The position numbers were made by a program, and so were the translations under genes. The notes below the pieces were generated by a model, which saw only the letters and a list, made by a program, of their open reading frames with translations, did no database searches and was not told where the DNA came from. A stretch of 64,000 nt of DNA, taken from the NCBI GenBank assembly GCA_965198025.1, contig OZ240237.1:1674001-1738000 (forward strand). The letters run 5' to 3'. Source of the stretch: CAYWWM01 sp965198025 (lineage in GTDB: Bacteria; Acidobacteriota; Terriglobia; 2-12-FULL-54-10). Below, piece after piece: positions 28,793-38,155 of this stretch (positions within the stretch are counted from its first letter, which is position 1; every line of letters begins with the position of its first letter).

Positions 28793-28894
28793 ATTCTGCC
28801 TTTCGCTTGCCTCCTCTTTCGGAGGAGTACCTCCCCCTTTCATATCCCGTACGTTTCGGCCCATAATGGACTCAGCGAGGCAACCACCTTTCCG

Positions 28895-30316
28895 ATGCGC
28901 AACCAGATTCAGCGAACGATTCGGCGGTTCCATATGATTTCCCCCGGGCAGCGTATCGCCGCGGCCTGTTCCGGGGGACCAGATTCAACGGGGTTACTCC
29001 TGATCTTGCAGCAGCTTGCCCCGGAATTGGGCTGCACCCTTGCGGTTGTACACTTCAACCATAAGTGGCGGTCTGCGGAATCCGATCAGGATGAGCTGTT
29101 CGTCCGTAACCTCGCCGAACGGTTGGACTTGCCTTTTCATGCCGCGGCCGCCGACACGCGCACTGAGCGTACCCGGGGGAATCTTGAACAAACCGCCCGC
29201 CAACTTCGCTACGACTACTTCTTCTCGCTGATCGAATCCGGCTGGGCCGACCGAATTGCTGTCGGCCATACTGCCGACGACCAAGCGGAAACCGTCCTGC
29301 AGCGGTTGCTTCGAGGGGCTGGGAATCGCGGCCTGGCAGCCATTTATCCCACTCGAGAGAACTGGCTGATTCGCCCGCTGCTGGATACGAGCCGACAGGA
29401 TGTCCTGGACTGGCTCCAGAGCCGCGGGCAGAGCTGGAGGGAGGATTCGAGCAATCAGGATTCCCGCTACATGCGAAATCGGATCCGACAGCAGTTGTTG
29501 CCGGTTCTGACCGAATGGAATCCTTCCATCGTAAGTGTTCTCACCCGCAGTGCAGAGATCGCGCGGGACGAGGAAGCGTTTTGGGGCGAGTATCTGAACC
29601 CTCTTGTACAGCAATACCTCCACAAGAGTGAAGGGATCTTGCGAGTTGAGATTGGCCCCTTGCGGAACATGCCGGTGGCTGTTGCCCGACGGTTCCTTAG
29701 GCATGCCCTGGAAGAGACGGCCTTGAGCGATGCTAGCGATGGACAACGCAGAAGGCAGGGGCGCTCCACTGGGGCGTCCGACTTTGGTTCTGTTCAAAGA
29801 GTCCTTACCCTGGCATTGAGCGGACGAAGTGGAACGACTCTTTTTCTCCCGGGACGCATCCGGGTAAGGAAAGAATTCACCACCCTCTTGCTGGAAAGGT
29901 CGGATGCAGACCAAGCTGCCTTTGCAGGGTATTCATACAAGGTAACCATCCCGAAAACGGTACGGGTGCCGGAGATCCCCAGTTTGTTTGCGTTCGAATT
30001 AATCCCTTTGGCATCCGGGTCGGCGCGCTATAATGGGAAGCGGGAGAATTTGTTAGATCTCGGAATCATGCGGGAATCGCTGGTCTTGCGAAATTGGCAG
30101 GCCGGAGATTCCTACCGTCAAGAGGGACAGCGAAAACCGCGGAAAATCAAGGAACTTTTCCAGCGCTGGCGCGTCTCTAGAAGTGAGCGGCAGTCCTGGC
30201 CGGTAGTAGTGGCTGGCGGTCAGATTGTCTGGAGCCGCCGGTGGGGAGTCGCGGAAGGATTCGCGCCCCGCCCAGGAAGTACGGAGGCGCTTTGCATTCG
30301 GGAGCAGGTTGACTAG
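28895..30316 (+). CDS. tilS: tRNA(Ile)-lysidine synthase
   Basis: TilS ligates lysine to C34 of tRNA(Ile2), changing its codon specificity from AUG to AUA; it is usually essential. The 473-residue protein has the PP-loop ATP-pyrophosphatase motif SGGPDS at residues 26-31, HFNHKWRSAESDQDE, and the GHTADDQAETVLQRLLRG motif, with a C-terminal substrate-binding domain ending in ...RRWGVAEGF. ATG 28895 fits the family N-terminus; a second ATG at 28934 lies too close to the P-loop. It is followed by ftsH, the common tilS-ftsH arrangement. Confidence 0.95.
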   Translation: MRNQIQRTIRRFHMISPGQRIAAACSGGPDSTGLLLILQQLAPELGCTLAVVHFNHKWRSAESDQDELFVRNLAERLDLPFHAAAADTRTERTRGNLEQTARQLRYDYFFSLIESGWADRIAVGHTADDQAETVLQRLLRGAGNRGLAAIYPTRENWLIRPLLDTSRQDVLDWLQSRGQSWREDSSNQDSRYMRNRIRQQLLPVLTEWNPSIVSVLTRSAEIARDEEAFWGEYLNPLVQQYLHKSEGILRVEIGPLRNMPVAVARRFLRHALEETALSDASDGQRRRQGRSTGASDFGSVQRVLTLALSGRSGTTLFLPGRIRVRKEFTTLLLERSDADQAAFAGYSYKVTIPKTVRVPEIPSLFAFELIPLASGSARYNGKRENLLDLGIMRESLVLRNWQAGDSYRQEGQRKPRKIKELFQRWRVSRSERQSWPVVVAGGQIVWSRRWGVAEGFAPRPGSTEALCIREQVD

Positions 30317-30410
30317 GGAACTGAGATTGAAAGTAGTCTTCCATTATGTAGCGGAACTTCCGGCCGAAGCATCGAATTAGGTGGGGAACTGAGAGGGGAT
30401 TGCAACAGAA

Positions 30411-32330
30411 GTGAACTCCACTGTAAGAACCATCGTATTCTGGGTCGTGATGCTGGCAACCGCCCTGCTGCTCTGGCAGGTGGTCAAGACCGGCAGCCCG
30501 ACCCGCGAGCGGGAACTCTCGTTTACCCAGTTCATGACGGACGTCGAAGCAGGCAATGTTGCCGAGGTCACGATCTACGGTAACAACGAAGTCCGAGGCC
30601 AGTTCAGGCGGGACGACACCCTTCTGAAGACCGTGGTTCCAACCGACTATCCAGACCTGATCCGAATTCTGCGCGAACAAGAAGTGATTATCACCGTCGA
30701 GGAAAGCTCCACCAGTTCCTGGGTGAGCATTCTCCTGAACGCTTCCCCCTTCCTGCTGCTGATCGGATTCTGGATCTTCATGATGCGGCAGATGCAGACC
30801 GGCGGCAATAAGGCGTTGTCCTTCGGCAAGAGCCGCGCCCGCTTGCTCTCCTCCCAACAGAAAAAGCTTACCTTCAAAGATGTCGCCGGGGTTGACGAAG
30901 CGAAGGAAGAACTTCAGGAGATTATCGAGTTTCTTCGTGACCCGCGGAAATTCCAAAAGCTGGGCGGCCGCATTCCCAAGGGGGTATTGCTGGTTGGCCC
31001 ACCGGGAACGGGCAAGACTCTTCTGGCCCGCGCGGTTGCGGGAGAAGCCAATGTCCCCTTCTTCTCGATCAGCGGCTCTGACTTCGTCGAGATGTTTGTC
31101 GGAGTCGGGGCGAGCCGTGTCCGCGACCTGTTTGGGCAAGGAAAGAAGAATGCCCCCTGCATCATCTTCATAGACGAAATCGACGCCGTCGGCCGCCACC
31201 GCGGGGCAGGCCTGGGAGGCGGACACGACGAGAGGGAGCAAACGCTCAATCAACTGCTGGTAGAGATGGACGGCTTTGAGTCGAATGAAGGCGTCATCCT
31301 GATGGCCGCCACCAATCGGCCGGATGTTCTCGATCCGGCGTTGCTGCGCCCCGGACGCTTTGACCGCCGGGTTGTCGTGCCGCGGCCCGACGTCAACGGA
31401 CGCACCGGAATCCTGCAGGTGCATGTCCGCAAGGTCCCCACGGCGGATGACGTGGAACTTTCCGTGATTGCGCGTGGGACGCCGGGATTTTCCGGGGCCG
31501 ATCTTGCCAATGTGGTAAACGAGGCCGCGCTGATTGCCGCGCGGCAAGGGCGCCGGGCCGTTATGATGGCCGATTTCGAGATGGCTAAGGACAAGGTCCT
31601 GATGGGCGTCGAGCGCCGGTCCATGATCCTGAGCGAGGAAGAAAAGAAAACCACCGCGTATCACGAAGCCGGCCACGCACTGGTAGCCATGGTGACTCCG
31701 AACGCCGACCCGGTCCATAAGGTGACGATTATTCCGCGCGGTATGGCGCTGGGCGTCACAATGCAGCTGCCTGTGGACGATAAACACAATTACACCAAGG
31801 CATACCTGGAGAGCCGCGTCACGGTCATGATGGGCGGGCGCGCGGCCGAGGAATTGTTCCTTACCCATCAAACCACCGGCGCCGGAAACGACATCGAGCA
31901 GGCCACCGAGATTGCGCGCAAGATGGTATGCGAATGGGGTATGAGCAACCTGGGTCCGATCACGTTCGGGAAGAAGGAAGAGCAGATTTTCCTCGGGCGC
32001 GAGATCGCCCAGCATCGGGACTACAGCGAGGGCACGGCCATCCGGATTGACAATGAAGTGCACCGCATCGTCGACACGGCCTACCAGCAGGCCAAGACCA
32101 TCATCGAGGAACGGCGCGATGTTCTGGTTCGAATTGCAGAGGCACTGCTCGAGCGCGAGGTGCTCGACGCGCATGAAGTCCAACTGCTGATCGAAGGCAA
32201 GCCCCTGGCGAAGCCGGTTGTCCAGAAACCTCCCTCTGAAGAGCCAGTGGAAACGCAGGAAGTCCTCAAGCCGGTGGCGCGGAATCCTGAGAAACCGCTC
32301 ACCGAGGGCGAAAAGCCCGCTCCTGCCTGA
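30411..32330 (+). CDS. ftsH: ATP-dependent zinc metalloprotease FtsH
   Basis: FtsH is a hexameric inner-membrane AAA+ protease that degrades misfolded membrane proteins and regulators. The 639-residue protein has two membrane helices (about residues 5-24 and 101-122) around a periplasmic domain, Walker A GPPGTGKT at 196-203, Walker B CIIFIDEIDAVG, the second region of homology NRPDVLDPALLRPGRFDR, and the zinc motif HEAGH at 418-422. GTG 30411 is the start. It lies between tilS and folP, a widely conserved order. Confidence 0.97.
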   Translation: MNSTVRTIVFWVVMLATALLLWQVVKTGSPTRERELSFTQFMTDVEAGNVAEVTIYGNNEVRGQFRRDDTLLKTVVPTDYPDLIRILREQEVIITVEESSTSSWVSILLNASPFLLLIGFWIFMMRQMQTGGNKALSFGKSRARLLSSQQKKLTFKDVAGVDEAKEELQEIIEFLRDPRKFQKLGGRIPKGVLLVGPPGTGKTLLARAVAGEANVPFFSISGSDFVEMFVGVGASRVRDLFGQGKKNAPCIIFIDEIDAVGRHRGAGLGGGHDEREQTLNQLLVEMDGFESNEGVILMAATNRPDVLDPALLRPGRFDRRVVVPRPDVNGRTGILQVHVRKVPTADDVELSVIARGTPGFSGADLANVVNEAALIAARQGRRAVMMADFEMAKDKVLMGVERRSMILSEEEKKTTAYHEAGHALVAMVTPNADPVHKVTIIPRGMALGVTMQLPVDDKHNYTKAYLESRVTVMMGGRAAEELFLTHQTTGAGNDIEQATEIARKMVCEWGMSNLGPITFGKKEEQIFLGREIAQHRDYSEGTAIRIDNEVHRIVDTAYQQAKTIIEERRDVLVRIAEALLEREVLDAHEVQLLIEGKPLAKPVVQKPPSEEPVETQEVLKPVARNPEKPLTEGEKPAPA

Positions 32331-32480
32331 ATCCATTTGGATGCCGAACCTTCGGTTCCAGTGAGCCTTCCCTCCCAAGGAGGGATTCGCAGTGCCACGG
32401 AGTCTCATTGAGGTCCCTTTTCCAGAGAAGTAGGTGCTTCGTTCAGGTCTTTCTTGCCACGGGATCTCGTTTTCTGACGC

Positions 32481-32664
32481 ATGCCGACTGGGATTGGCAT
32501 GAATGGTGATCGCCGATGCTGGATCATCGTGGAGACTGACACTACGGAAGAAGCTCGAAACATTCTCCCGCCGACGTTTCGCCTCCGAAGCAAGAATCTG
32601 CGGACTAAAACGGTTTACCATGGAACAGATCGAAGATATTCTTGCTCGCCATAAGTCGTCCTGA
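32481..32664 (+). pseudogene. Small frameshifted gene remnant before folP
   Basis: One frame (from ATG 32481) reads MPTGIGMNGDRRCWIIVETD then TTEEARNILPPTFR. A different frame then continues ASEARICGLKRFTMEQIEDI and LARHKSS before its stop at 32664. Joined, they look like one short soluble protein of about 60 residues split by a frameshift, resembling small acidobacterial proteins of unknown function. The join is my inference. The preceding 32331-32480 contains only a CCCTCC/GGAGGG inverted repeat. Confidence 0.35.
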
Positions 32665-32691
32665 GCGTGGCCCCAAGGCGACTTCGCATAA

Positions 32692-33667
32692 GGTGCGAAC
32701 CAATCGAGCGAGCGCCCGCGGAGCATTGCAGCATTTGCCTCTTCCCCGACGCAACGCCTTCTCACTGCAGCTTCCCCGAAGGACCCTGTCGCTTGGAAAC
32801 CGAACGCTCGTGATGGGAATTCTGAACGTCACCCCGGATTCGTTTTCCGAGCAGGGGCGCTACTTGGACCACAAGGCCGCCGTCGCACGAGGTCTTGAAA
32901 TTGAGCGGGAAGGAGCTGACCTGGTCGACATCGGTGGTGAGTCTACACGTCCGGGCGCCTTGCCCGTCGACCTCGAAGAGGAGTTGGACCGCACCATCCC
33001 CGTGATCGAGGCGCTGCGGGCAAGAGGCCTTCGCATCCCTATTTCGATTGATACTTACAAGGCACAAGTGGCCGAGAGGGCGATCGAGGCCGGGGCGGAG
33101 ATTGTGAACGACGTAAGCGGTTTGCGCTTTGGCACTTCGATGGGAGCAACGGTGGCGCGGTCCAGAGCTGCGATCGTCTTGATGCACATGCGCGGAACGC
33201 CACGAACAATGCAGCAACTGCGGCCGGTCCAGAATAGTGTGCCCATCGTTCGGCGAGGCCTTGCTGAGGCTCTGCGAAGGGCGCTGCGCGCGGGCATTCG
33301 AAAGCGGAAGGTCATGCTCGATCCGGGAATCGGCTTCGGCAAGACTGTGGGGCAGAACTTCGAGATCCTCAACGCCCTCCACCGCTTCGCCACACTGGGT
33401 TACCCGATCCTGGTAGGTCCCTCCCGGAAATCCTTTATCCAGGCGACAGTCGCGGATCTACCGGCAGCGCGGGCCGGCAAACTGAAGCAGCGGGCAACCG
33501 AGGCGAAACGGCACGCTAGCCCCGTGCCGGAGGAATTGTTCTTTGGCACGGCCGCCGCAGTCACTGCCGCCGTCCTGCACGGCGCCCACATTGTGCGCCT
33601 TCACGACGTGCGGCAGATGTTACCCGTCGTGCGTGTTGCAGATCAGTTCCTGGCTGCCGGTTCGTGA
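32692..33667 (+). CDS. folP: Dihydropteroate synthase
   Basis: FolP joins p-aminobenzoate to 6-hydroxymethyl-dihydropterin pyrophosphate in folate synthesis and is the sulfonamide target. Motifs seen are LVMGILNVTPDSFSEQG, DIGGESTRPGA, EIVNDVSGL, LDPGIGFGKT and GPSRKSFI. The start is uncertain: the frame is open from TTG 32642, GTG 32692 and TTG 32735 are alternatives, and the conserved domain begins only near 32790. There is an insertion rich in Ala/Arg after GPSRKSF (about 20 residues). It follows ftsH as in many bacteria. Confidence 0.92.
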
Positions 33668-33726
33668 GGCGCCAGATCGTAACGATGGCTCCGATTTTTG
33701 GCCCGGAACTTTCCAATCCGGAGCCG

Positions 33727-35784
33727 CTAGCCTATGGCAATCAGCGGAGCGATGATCAGAGAGACCACCGCCATTAACTTGATCAGGATGTTCATGGAAG
33801 GGCCGGACGTGTCTTTGAACGGATCGCCTACCGTGTCGCCGACGACGGCGGCTTTGTGAGCGTCGGTTCCCTTCTTCTCCCCTGCGACTCCTCCCTGCTC
33901 GATCAGCTTCTTGGCGTTGTCCCAAGCACCACCCGCATTGGCCATCATCAGGGCCAGCAGCACTCCCGTTACCGTGGCTCCGGCTAGCATTCCACCCAGC
34001 GCCTCCGGCCCCAAGGCATATCCGACAATCAATGGCGATGCTACAGCAGTTATTCCGGGAGCTATCATTTCTCCTAACGCAGCCCTCGTGGCAATGTCTA
34101 CGCAGCGCGCTGCATCCGGCTTGGCGGCTGGGTCCCCTTGCAGCAGGCCGGGAATTTCACGGAACTGGCGGCGAATTTCATCCACCATCCTTCCCGCTGC
34201 ATTGCCGACGCTGGTCATGGTCAGGGCTGCAATAAAGAACGGCAACGTTCCGCCAATGAACAGACCAATCACCAGATTCGGATCGGTGATCTCCAGAACA
34301 ATCGGAGAAAGGTCATTCCGGTCCCGCACAAAATTCACTGCCTGGGTGTAAGCAGAAAACAGCGCGAGCGATGTCAGCGCAGCCGACCCAATGGCGAACC
34401 CTTTGCCGATTGCAGCGGTGGTGTTCCCCAGTGAATCCAGCTTGTCGGTAATCTTGCGAACATCCGGACCCAGGCGGCTCATCTCGGAGATGCCTCCCGC
34501 ATTGTCAGCAATGGGACCATATGCGTCCACGCTCATCGTAATTCCGACCGTCGCTAGCATGCTCACTGCAGCGATTCCGATTCCGTACAGGCCGCCGACC
34601 TGGTTTGCCACGTAAATCGCGGCGCAAATCGTCAGGGCCGGCAGCGCACAGCTCTCCATGCCCACCGCGATTCCCCGAATGATGTTCGTTGCAGAACCCG
34701 TCTTCGAGGCTTCCGCAATCGAATGAATCGGACGGTTGGACGTATAAAATTCCGTCAGCAGCCCGATGGCAATGCCTCCGATGACACCGGCTACCACCGC
34801 CCAAAACACATTGGCATTGACCGCAGATTGCGATATCAAATAGTAGGCTGCAGCCAGGAACAGAGCGGCCGCCAGAATGGTCGCGTTGCGTAATGCCCCG
34901 GCAGGACCAAATGCCTTGAGTACCCGCATGGCAGCGATTCCTACCAAAGAAGCGAACAGACCCAGGACAGCGAGCGTCAGCGGGAGTGCCATTAACACGG
35001 CCACCGGGACAGCCGCTGTAGCTGCGTCGCTCAAGGTCTGCAATCCCGCAGGGGTCAGCGTGGCGGCGATCGCGATGGTCGCTACGATGGATCCGACGTA
35101 AGACTCAAAAATATCTGCTCCCATTCCGGCTACGTCCCCGACGTTATCACCCACGTTATCGGCAATTACTCCGGGATTGCGAGGATCGTCTTCTGGGATG
35201 CCTGCTTCCACTTTCCCTACGAGATCGCTACCGACGTCCGCCGCCTTTGTAAAAATTCCTCCGCCAACTCTGGCAAAAAAAGCAATGGAACTGGCGCCCA
35301 TGGCGAAGCCGTTCAAGTGCATCGCCGTTTCCGGATTGCCGAAAAAACCGTAAACAATGCCGAGCCCCAATAGCCCCAGGCTGGCCACGGCCAATCCCAT
35401 GACCGTGCCTCCGTCAAAAGAGACCAGCAATGCAGAGCCCTCACCACCCGACCGGGCTGCTTCTGCCGTGCGGACGTTCGCCTTGGTGGCTGCCTTCATA
35501 CCCAAGAAGCCCGCCAGGGCCGAGCAGATGGCTCCGCTGATAAAACAAACCGCAGTCAACACGTGTAGCCGCCAAGCGAGCAGAACCGCCACCACCAGAA
35601 CAAACCCGGCCAGTATGCTGTATTCACGTTTCAAAAAGGCCATGGCACCGGAGTGAATGCGTTCTGCGATTTCCCGCATCAGCTCGTTGCCGTCACCTCG
35701 CCGAACGATTGCCATGTAGATGGCAAGGGCAACGGCCAGTCCAAAAACTCCCGCGTAGGGAGCTATGGAAGTTAGATCGTCCAT
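33727..35784 (-). CDS. hppA: Membrane-bound ion-pumping pyrophosphatase, K+-dependent type
   Basis: This enzyme couples pyrophosphate hydrolysis to ion transport across the inner membrane. The 685-residue protein has about 16 membrane segments and the PPi/Mg motifs GGGIFTKAADVGSDLVGKVE, DDPRNPGVIADNVGDNVGD and, near the C-terminus, KAAVVGDTVGDPFKDTSGPS. The K+ determinant reads GNTTAAIGKG: Ala where K+-independent enzymes have Lys, so K+ dependence is expected. H+ versus Na+ pumping cannot be settled by eye. It is a single-gene unit transcribed towards folP. Confidence 0.95.
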   Translation of the reverse strand: MDDLTSIAPYAGVFGLAVALAIYMAIVRRGDGNELMREIAERIHSGAMAFLKREYSILAGFVLVVAVLLAWRLHVLTAVCFISGAICSALAGFLGMKAATKANVRTAEAARSGGEGSALLVSFDGGTVMGLAVASLGLLGLGIVYGFFGNPETAMHLNGFAMGASSIAFFARVGGGIFTKAADVGSDLVGKVEAGIPEDDPRNPGVIADNVGDNVGDVAGMGADIFESYVGSIVATIAIAATLTPAGLQTLSDAATAAVPVAVLMALPLTLAVLGLFASLVGIAAMRVLKAFGPAGALRNATILAAALFLAAAYYLISQSAVNANVFWAVVAGVIGGIAIGLLTEFYTSNRPIHSIAEASKTGSATNIIRGIAVGMESCALPALTICAAIYVANQVGGLYGIGIAAVSMLATVGITMSVDAYGPIADNAGGISEMSRLGPDVRKITDKLDSLGNTTAAIGKGFAIGSAALTSLALFSAYTQAVNFVRDRNDLSPIVLEITDPNLVIGLFIGGTLPFFIAALTMTSVGNAAGRMVDEIRRQFREIPGLLQGDPAAKPDAARCVDIATRAALGEMIAPGITAVASPLIVGYALGPEALGGMLAGATVTGVLLALMMANAGGAWDNAKKLIEQGGVAGEKKGTDAHKAAVVGDTVGDPFKDTSGPSMNILIKLMAVVSLIIAPLIAIG

Positions 35785-36095
35785 TGGAATGAGAAGCCCT
35801 CCGTTACAGATGTCGTCAAAGCAAAGAAATGTTCGTGTGTCCCTGCCGGCCGCAGGCTACCACGTCCTCCTCCACATGATCCCTTAGTGTGAAGCATTAA
35901 CGGACGGAAAGAGAACATTTCGCAAGCAGTATCGGCGGGCGTTGCTACACTCGCCAAGATTTCGCTCGGTCTTTCCTTTCCTTGTGGTCAGGATCGTGCC
36001 CGGATGATTATCTGTCGCGCGAAACCAACCCTGCGTCATGGCAAGTACCGCTTTCCTCGCTCTCTCGCCATGCGCAGAGAATCGCCGCGTCACCG
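35785..36095. other. Gene-less stretch upstream of hppA
   Basis: No gene is seen. On the minus strand a weak TTGCGA / GTTAAT pair, 18 bases apart (about 35900-35930), could be the hppA promoter. No repeat is noticed. Confidence 0.4.
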
Positions 36096-37388
36096 TCATG
36101 CCAGCAAATCGTCTTCCCAATTCTCCAGATACTGCTTCACGGCGGCCATAAACTGGTCCGCCACCGCGCCGTCGATGACCCGGTGATCATAGCTCAACGA
36201 AAGATGCGCTATCGACCGGATGGCGATGGCGTCGCTAATGACCACAGGGGTCTTCGCGATGGTGCCTACCCCCAGAATGCCGACTTGCGGCTGATTGATG
36301 ATGGGCATGGCAAACAGGCTTCCATAGAGCCCGAAATTCGTGATCGTAAACGTGCCGCCCTGCACTTCGTCCACCGCCAGCTTCTTTCCCCGGGCGCGGT
36401 AAGCTAGATCATTCACCGCGCGTGATAGTCCCAAAAAGCTCTTTTCACCCGCATGGTGAATGACCGGCACGATCAAGCCCCACTCCAGCGCGACGGCGAT
36501 TCCCAAGTGGATGTCTTTCTTGTAAACGATGTTGTCTCCGGAGATGGAACTGTTCAACACAGGAAACCGCCGCAACCCGTCGATCGCCGCCCGCGCAAAG
36601 AAGGGAGTATACGTCAGCCGGGTGTCTTGCTTCTTCTCGAAGCGTTCCTTCTCGCGGCGGTAAATGTCTACGACGCGCGACATATCCACCTGGAACACGG
36701 TCGTCACGTGTGCGGAAGTTCTTCGGCTCAAGACCATATGTTCCGCAATTCTCTTGCGGATAGGGCTCATCGGAACGATTTCTTCTCGTTTTCCTGCGGC
36801 CGATCGGGGAGCTTCCCGCTGGACCGCCTGCTTCGGCGTTGGTGCGAGAGATGCGGTTGTCCGCGGTCGTTCGATGTAGGCCAGCAAGTCTTCCTTGGTG
36901 ATCCTTCCTCCCGATCCCGTACCATTTACCTGCGACAAATTCACCCCGTGTTCTTTGGCCAACCGCCGGACCAGAGGGGAGGTTCGAATATGGGTTTCTT
37001 CCTCACCCCGCTCCGTCCCCACGGGCACCCGCGCCTGCGAGCTTGCTCGGGCAGGGGGCGGCGCTTTTTCAACGGGACCAGCGCTCTGCGCCGGAGCAGG
37101 AATCGATGGAGATGCTTGGGCCGGCAGAGATGAGGCAGGCCCGGCAGCAGAGTCCGCTTCAATTTGCGCTACTACGGCTCGCACCGAAACCGTCTCTCCC
37201 TCCTGAACCAGGATGTTGGCAAGAACCCCGGCGACGGGTGACGGAATCTCGGCATCCACCTTCTCCGTGGAGATTTCAAACAACGGCTCGTCCTTTCCAA
37301 TCGAGTCGCCGACTTTCTTCAGCCATCGGGTCACAGTCCCTTCGGCAATACTTTCCCCCATCTGAGGCATCAGCACTTCGGTCGGCAT
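36096..37388 (-). CDS. Dihydrolipoamide acyltransferase, E2 of a 2-oxoacid dehydrogenase complex
   Basis: E2 carries acyl groups on a lipoyl arm between E1 and E3. The 430-residue protein has an N-terminal lipoyl domain with the lipoylation lysine in EISTEKVDAEI, an Ala/Pro linker, an E1/E3-binding domain (SPLVRRLAKEHGVNLSQVNGTGSGGRI), and the catalytic domain ending with YDHRVIDGAVADQF. AAGGAG lies before ATG 37388. It overlaps the end of lipB, and lpdA precedes that. The E1 gene is not in the window, so pyruvate, 2-oxoglutarate or branched-chain specificity remains open. Confidence 0.93.
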   Translation of the reverse strand: MPTEVLMPQMGESIAEGTVTRWLKKVGDSIGKDEPLFEISTEKVDAEIPSPVAGVLANILVQEGETVSVRAVVAQIEADSAAGPASSLPAQASPSIPAPAQSAGPVEKAPPPARASSQARVPVGTERGEEETHIRTSPLVRRLAKEHGVNLSQVNGTGSGGRITKEDLLAYIERPRTTASLAPTPKQAVQREAPRSAAGKREEIVPMSPIRKRIAEHMVLSRRTSAHVTTVFQVDMSRVVDIYRREKERFEKKQDTRLTYTPFFARAAIDGLRRFPVLNSSISGDNIVYKKDIHLGIAVALEWGLIVPVIHHAGEKSFLGLSRAVNDLAYRARGKKLAVDEVQGGTFTITNFGLYGSLFAMPIINQPQVGILGVGTIAKTPVVISDAIAIRSIAHLSLSYDHRVIDGAVADQFMAAVKQYLENWEDDLLA

Positions 37389-38155
37389 GGCTCACTCCTT
37401 TTCCGGCTGCCGGTTCGCTCGGCAATCATTTGAAGACCCAGCACATCGCCGAGATGTTGTGCCAGCGACTCCTCTACGCGAAACCGATCCACCGGCCGAC
37501 CCAACAATTCGCTCGCAGAGGTTACCGGCGCATCAGCAATTCCACAGGGAACAATATGCTGGAAAAAACTGAGGTCCGTCTCTAAGTTCAGTGCAAAGCC
37601 GTGCGAGGTAACCCAGCGGCTCAAGTGTACTCCGAGCGCGGCCAGTTTAGCCTTGCCTACCCAGACACCAGGCATACCTGTGCGCCGTTCCGCCGTGATC
37701 CCGAACTCACCCACCGTTCGGATCAAAGCTTCCTCCAGTGTCCGAACGTACCAGACTACGTCTTTGCGGATCAAGCCAAGGTCGAGGATCAGGTAACCCA
37801 TCAACTGCCCCGGCCCGTGAAACGTAACGTCACCACCCCTGTCGGTTTCGACCAGTTCGATGCCAAGGCGGCTAAGCATTTCTAGTGGACTCAGCAGATG
37901 CTCTGCACGGGCGTTCCGACCCAGCGTGATCACTGGCGGATGCTCCAGAAACAGCACGGTATCCTGGATTGACCGGCGCTTCCGCTGTTTGACGAGCCTT
38001 CGTTGCAGATCCCATGCCTGCTGAAAGGGGATTTTGCCCAAGCTGAAGACCGAACAGCTATTGTCTTTCCCCACCGGCCCGGACGCTTTCCTCCTGCTCG
38101 CAGTGACCTGCATCATTAAGCTGTTGGTTCCCTGCACTGAAACGCGTTCAAGCAT
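37370..38155 (-). CDS. lipB: Octanoyl-[ACP]:protein N-octanoyltransferase
   Basis: LipB moves octanoate from acyl carrier protein to lipoyl domains, the first step of lipoate synthesis. The 261-residue protein shows RGGDVTFHGPGQLMGYLILDL, the active-site lysine region GKAKLAALGVHLSRW, TSHGFALN, and the catalytic cysteine in VPCGIADAPVTS. Its start codon overlaps the lpdA stop by eight bases, and its end overlaps the E2 start by 19 bases, so the three are translationally coupled. The N-terminus is about 30 residues longer than usual; a downstream start is possible. Confidence 0.94.
   Translation of the reverse strand: MLERVSVQGTNSLMMQVTASRRKASGPVGKDNSCSVFSLGKIPFQQAWDLQRRLVKQRKRRSIQDTVLFLEHPPVITLGRNARAEHLLSPLEMLSRLGIELVETDRGGDVTFHGPGQLMGYLILDLGLIRKDVVWYVRTLEEALIRTVGEFGITAERRTGMPGVWVGKAKLAALGVHLSRWVTSHGFALNLETDLSFFQHIVPCGIADAPVTSASELLGRPVDRFRVEESLAQHLGDVLGLQMIAERTGSRKRSEPCRPKC

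Noticed and set aside
30177..32765. 862-codon open frame antisense to ftsH
   Set aside because: It is a by-product of GC-rich codon use on the opposite strand; the plus strand carries all FtsH motifs.
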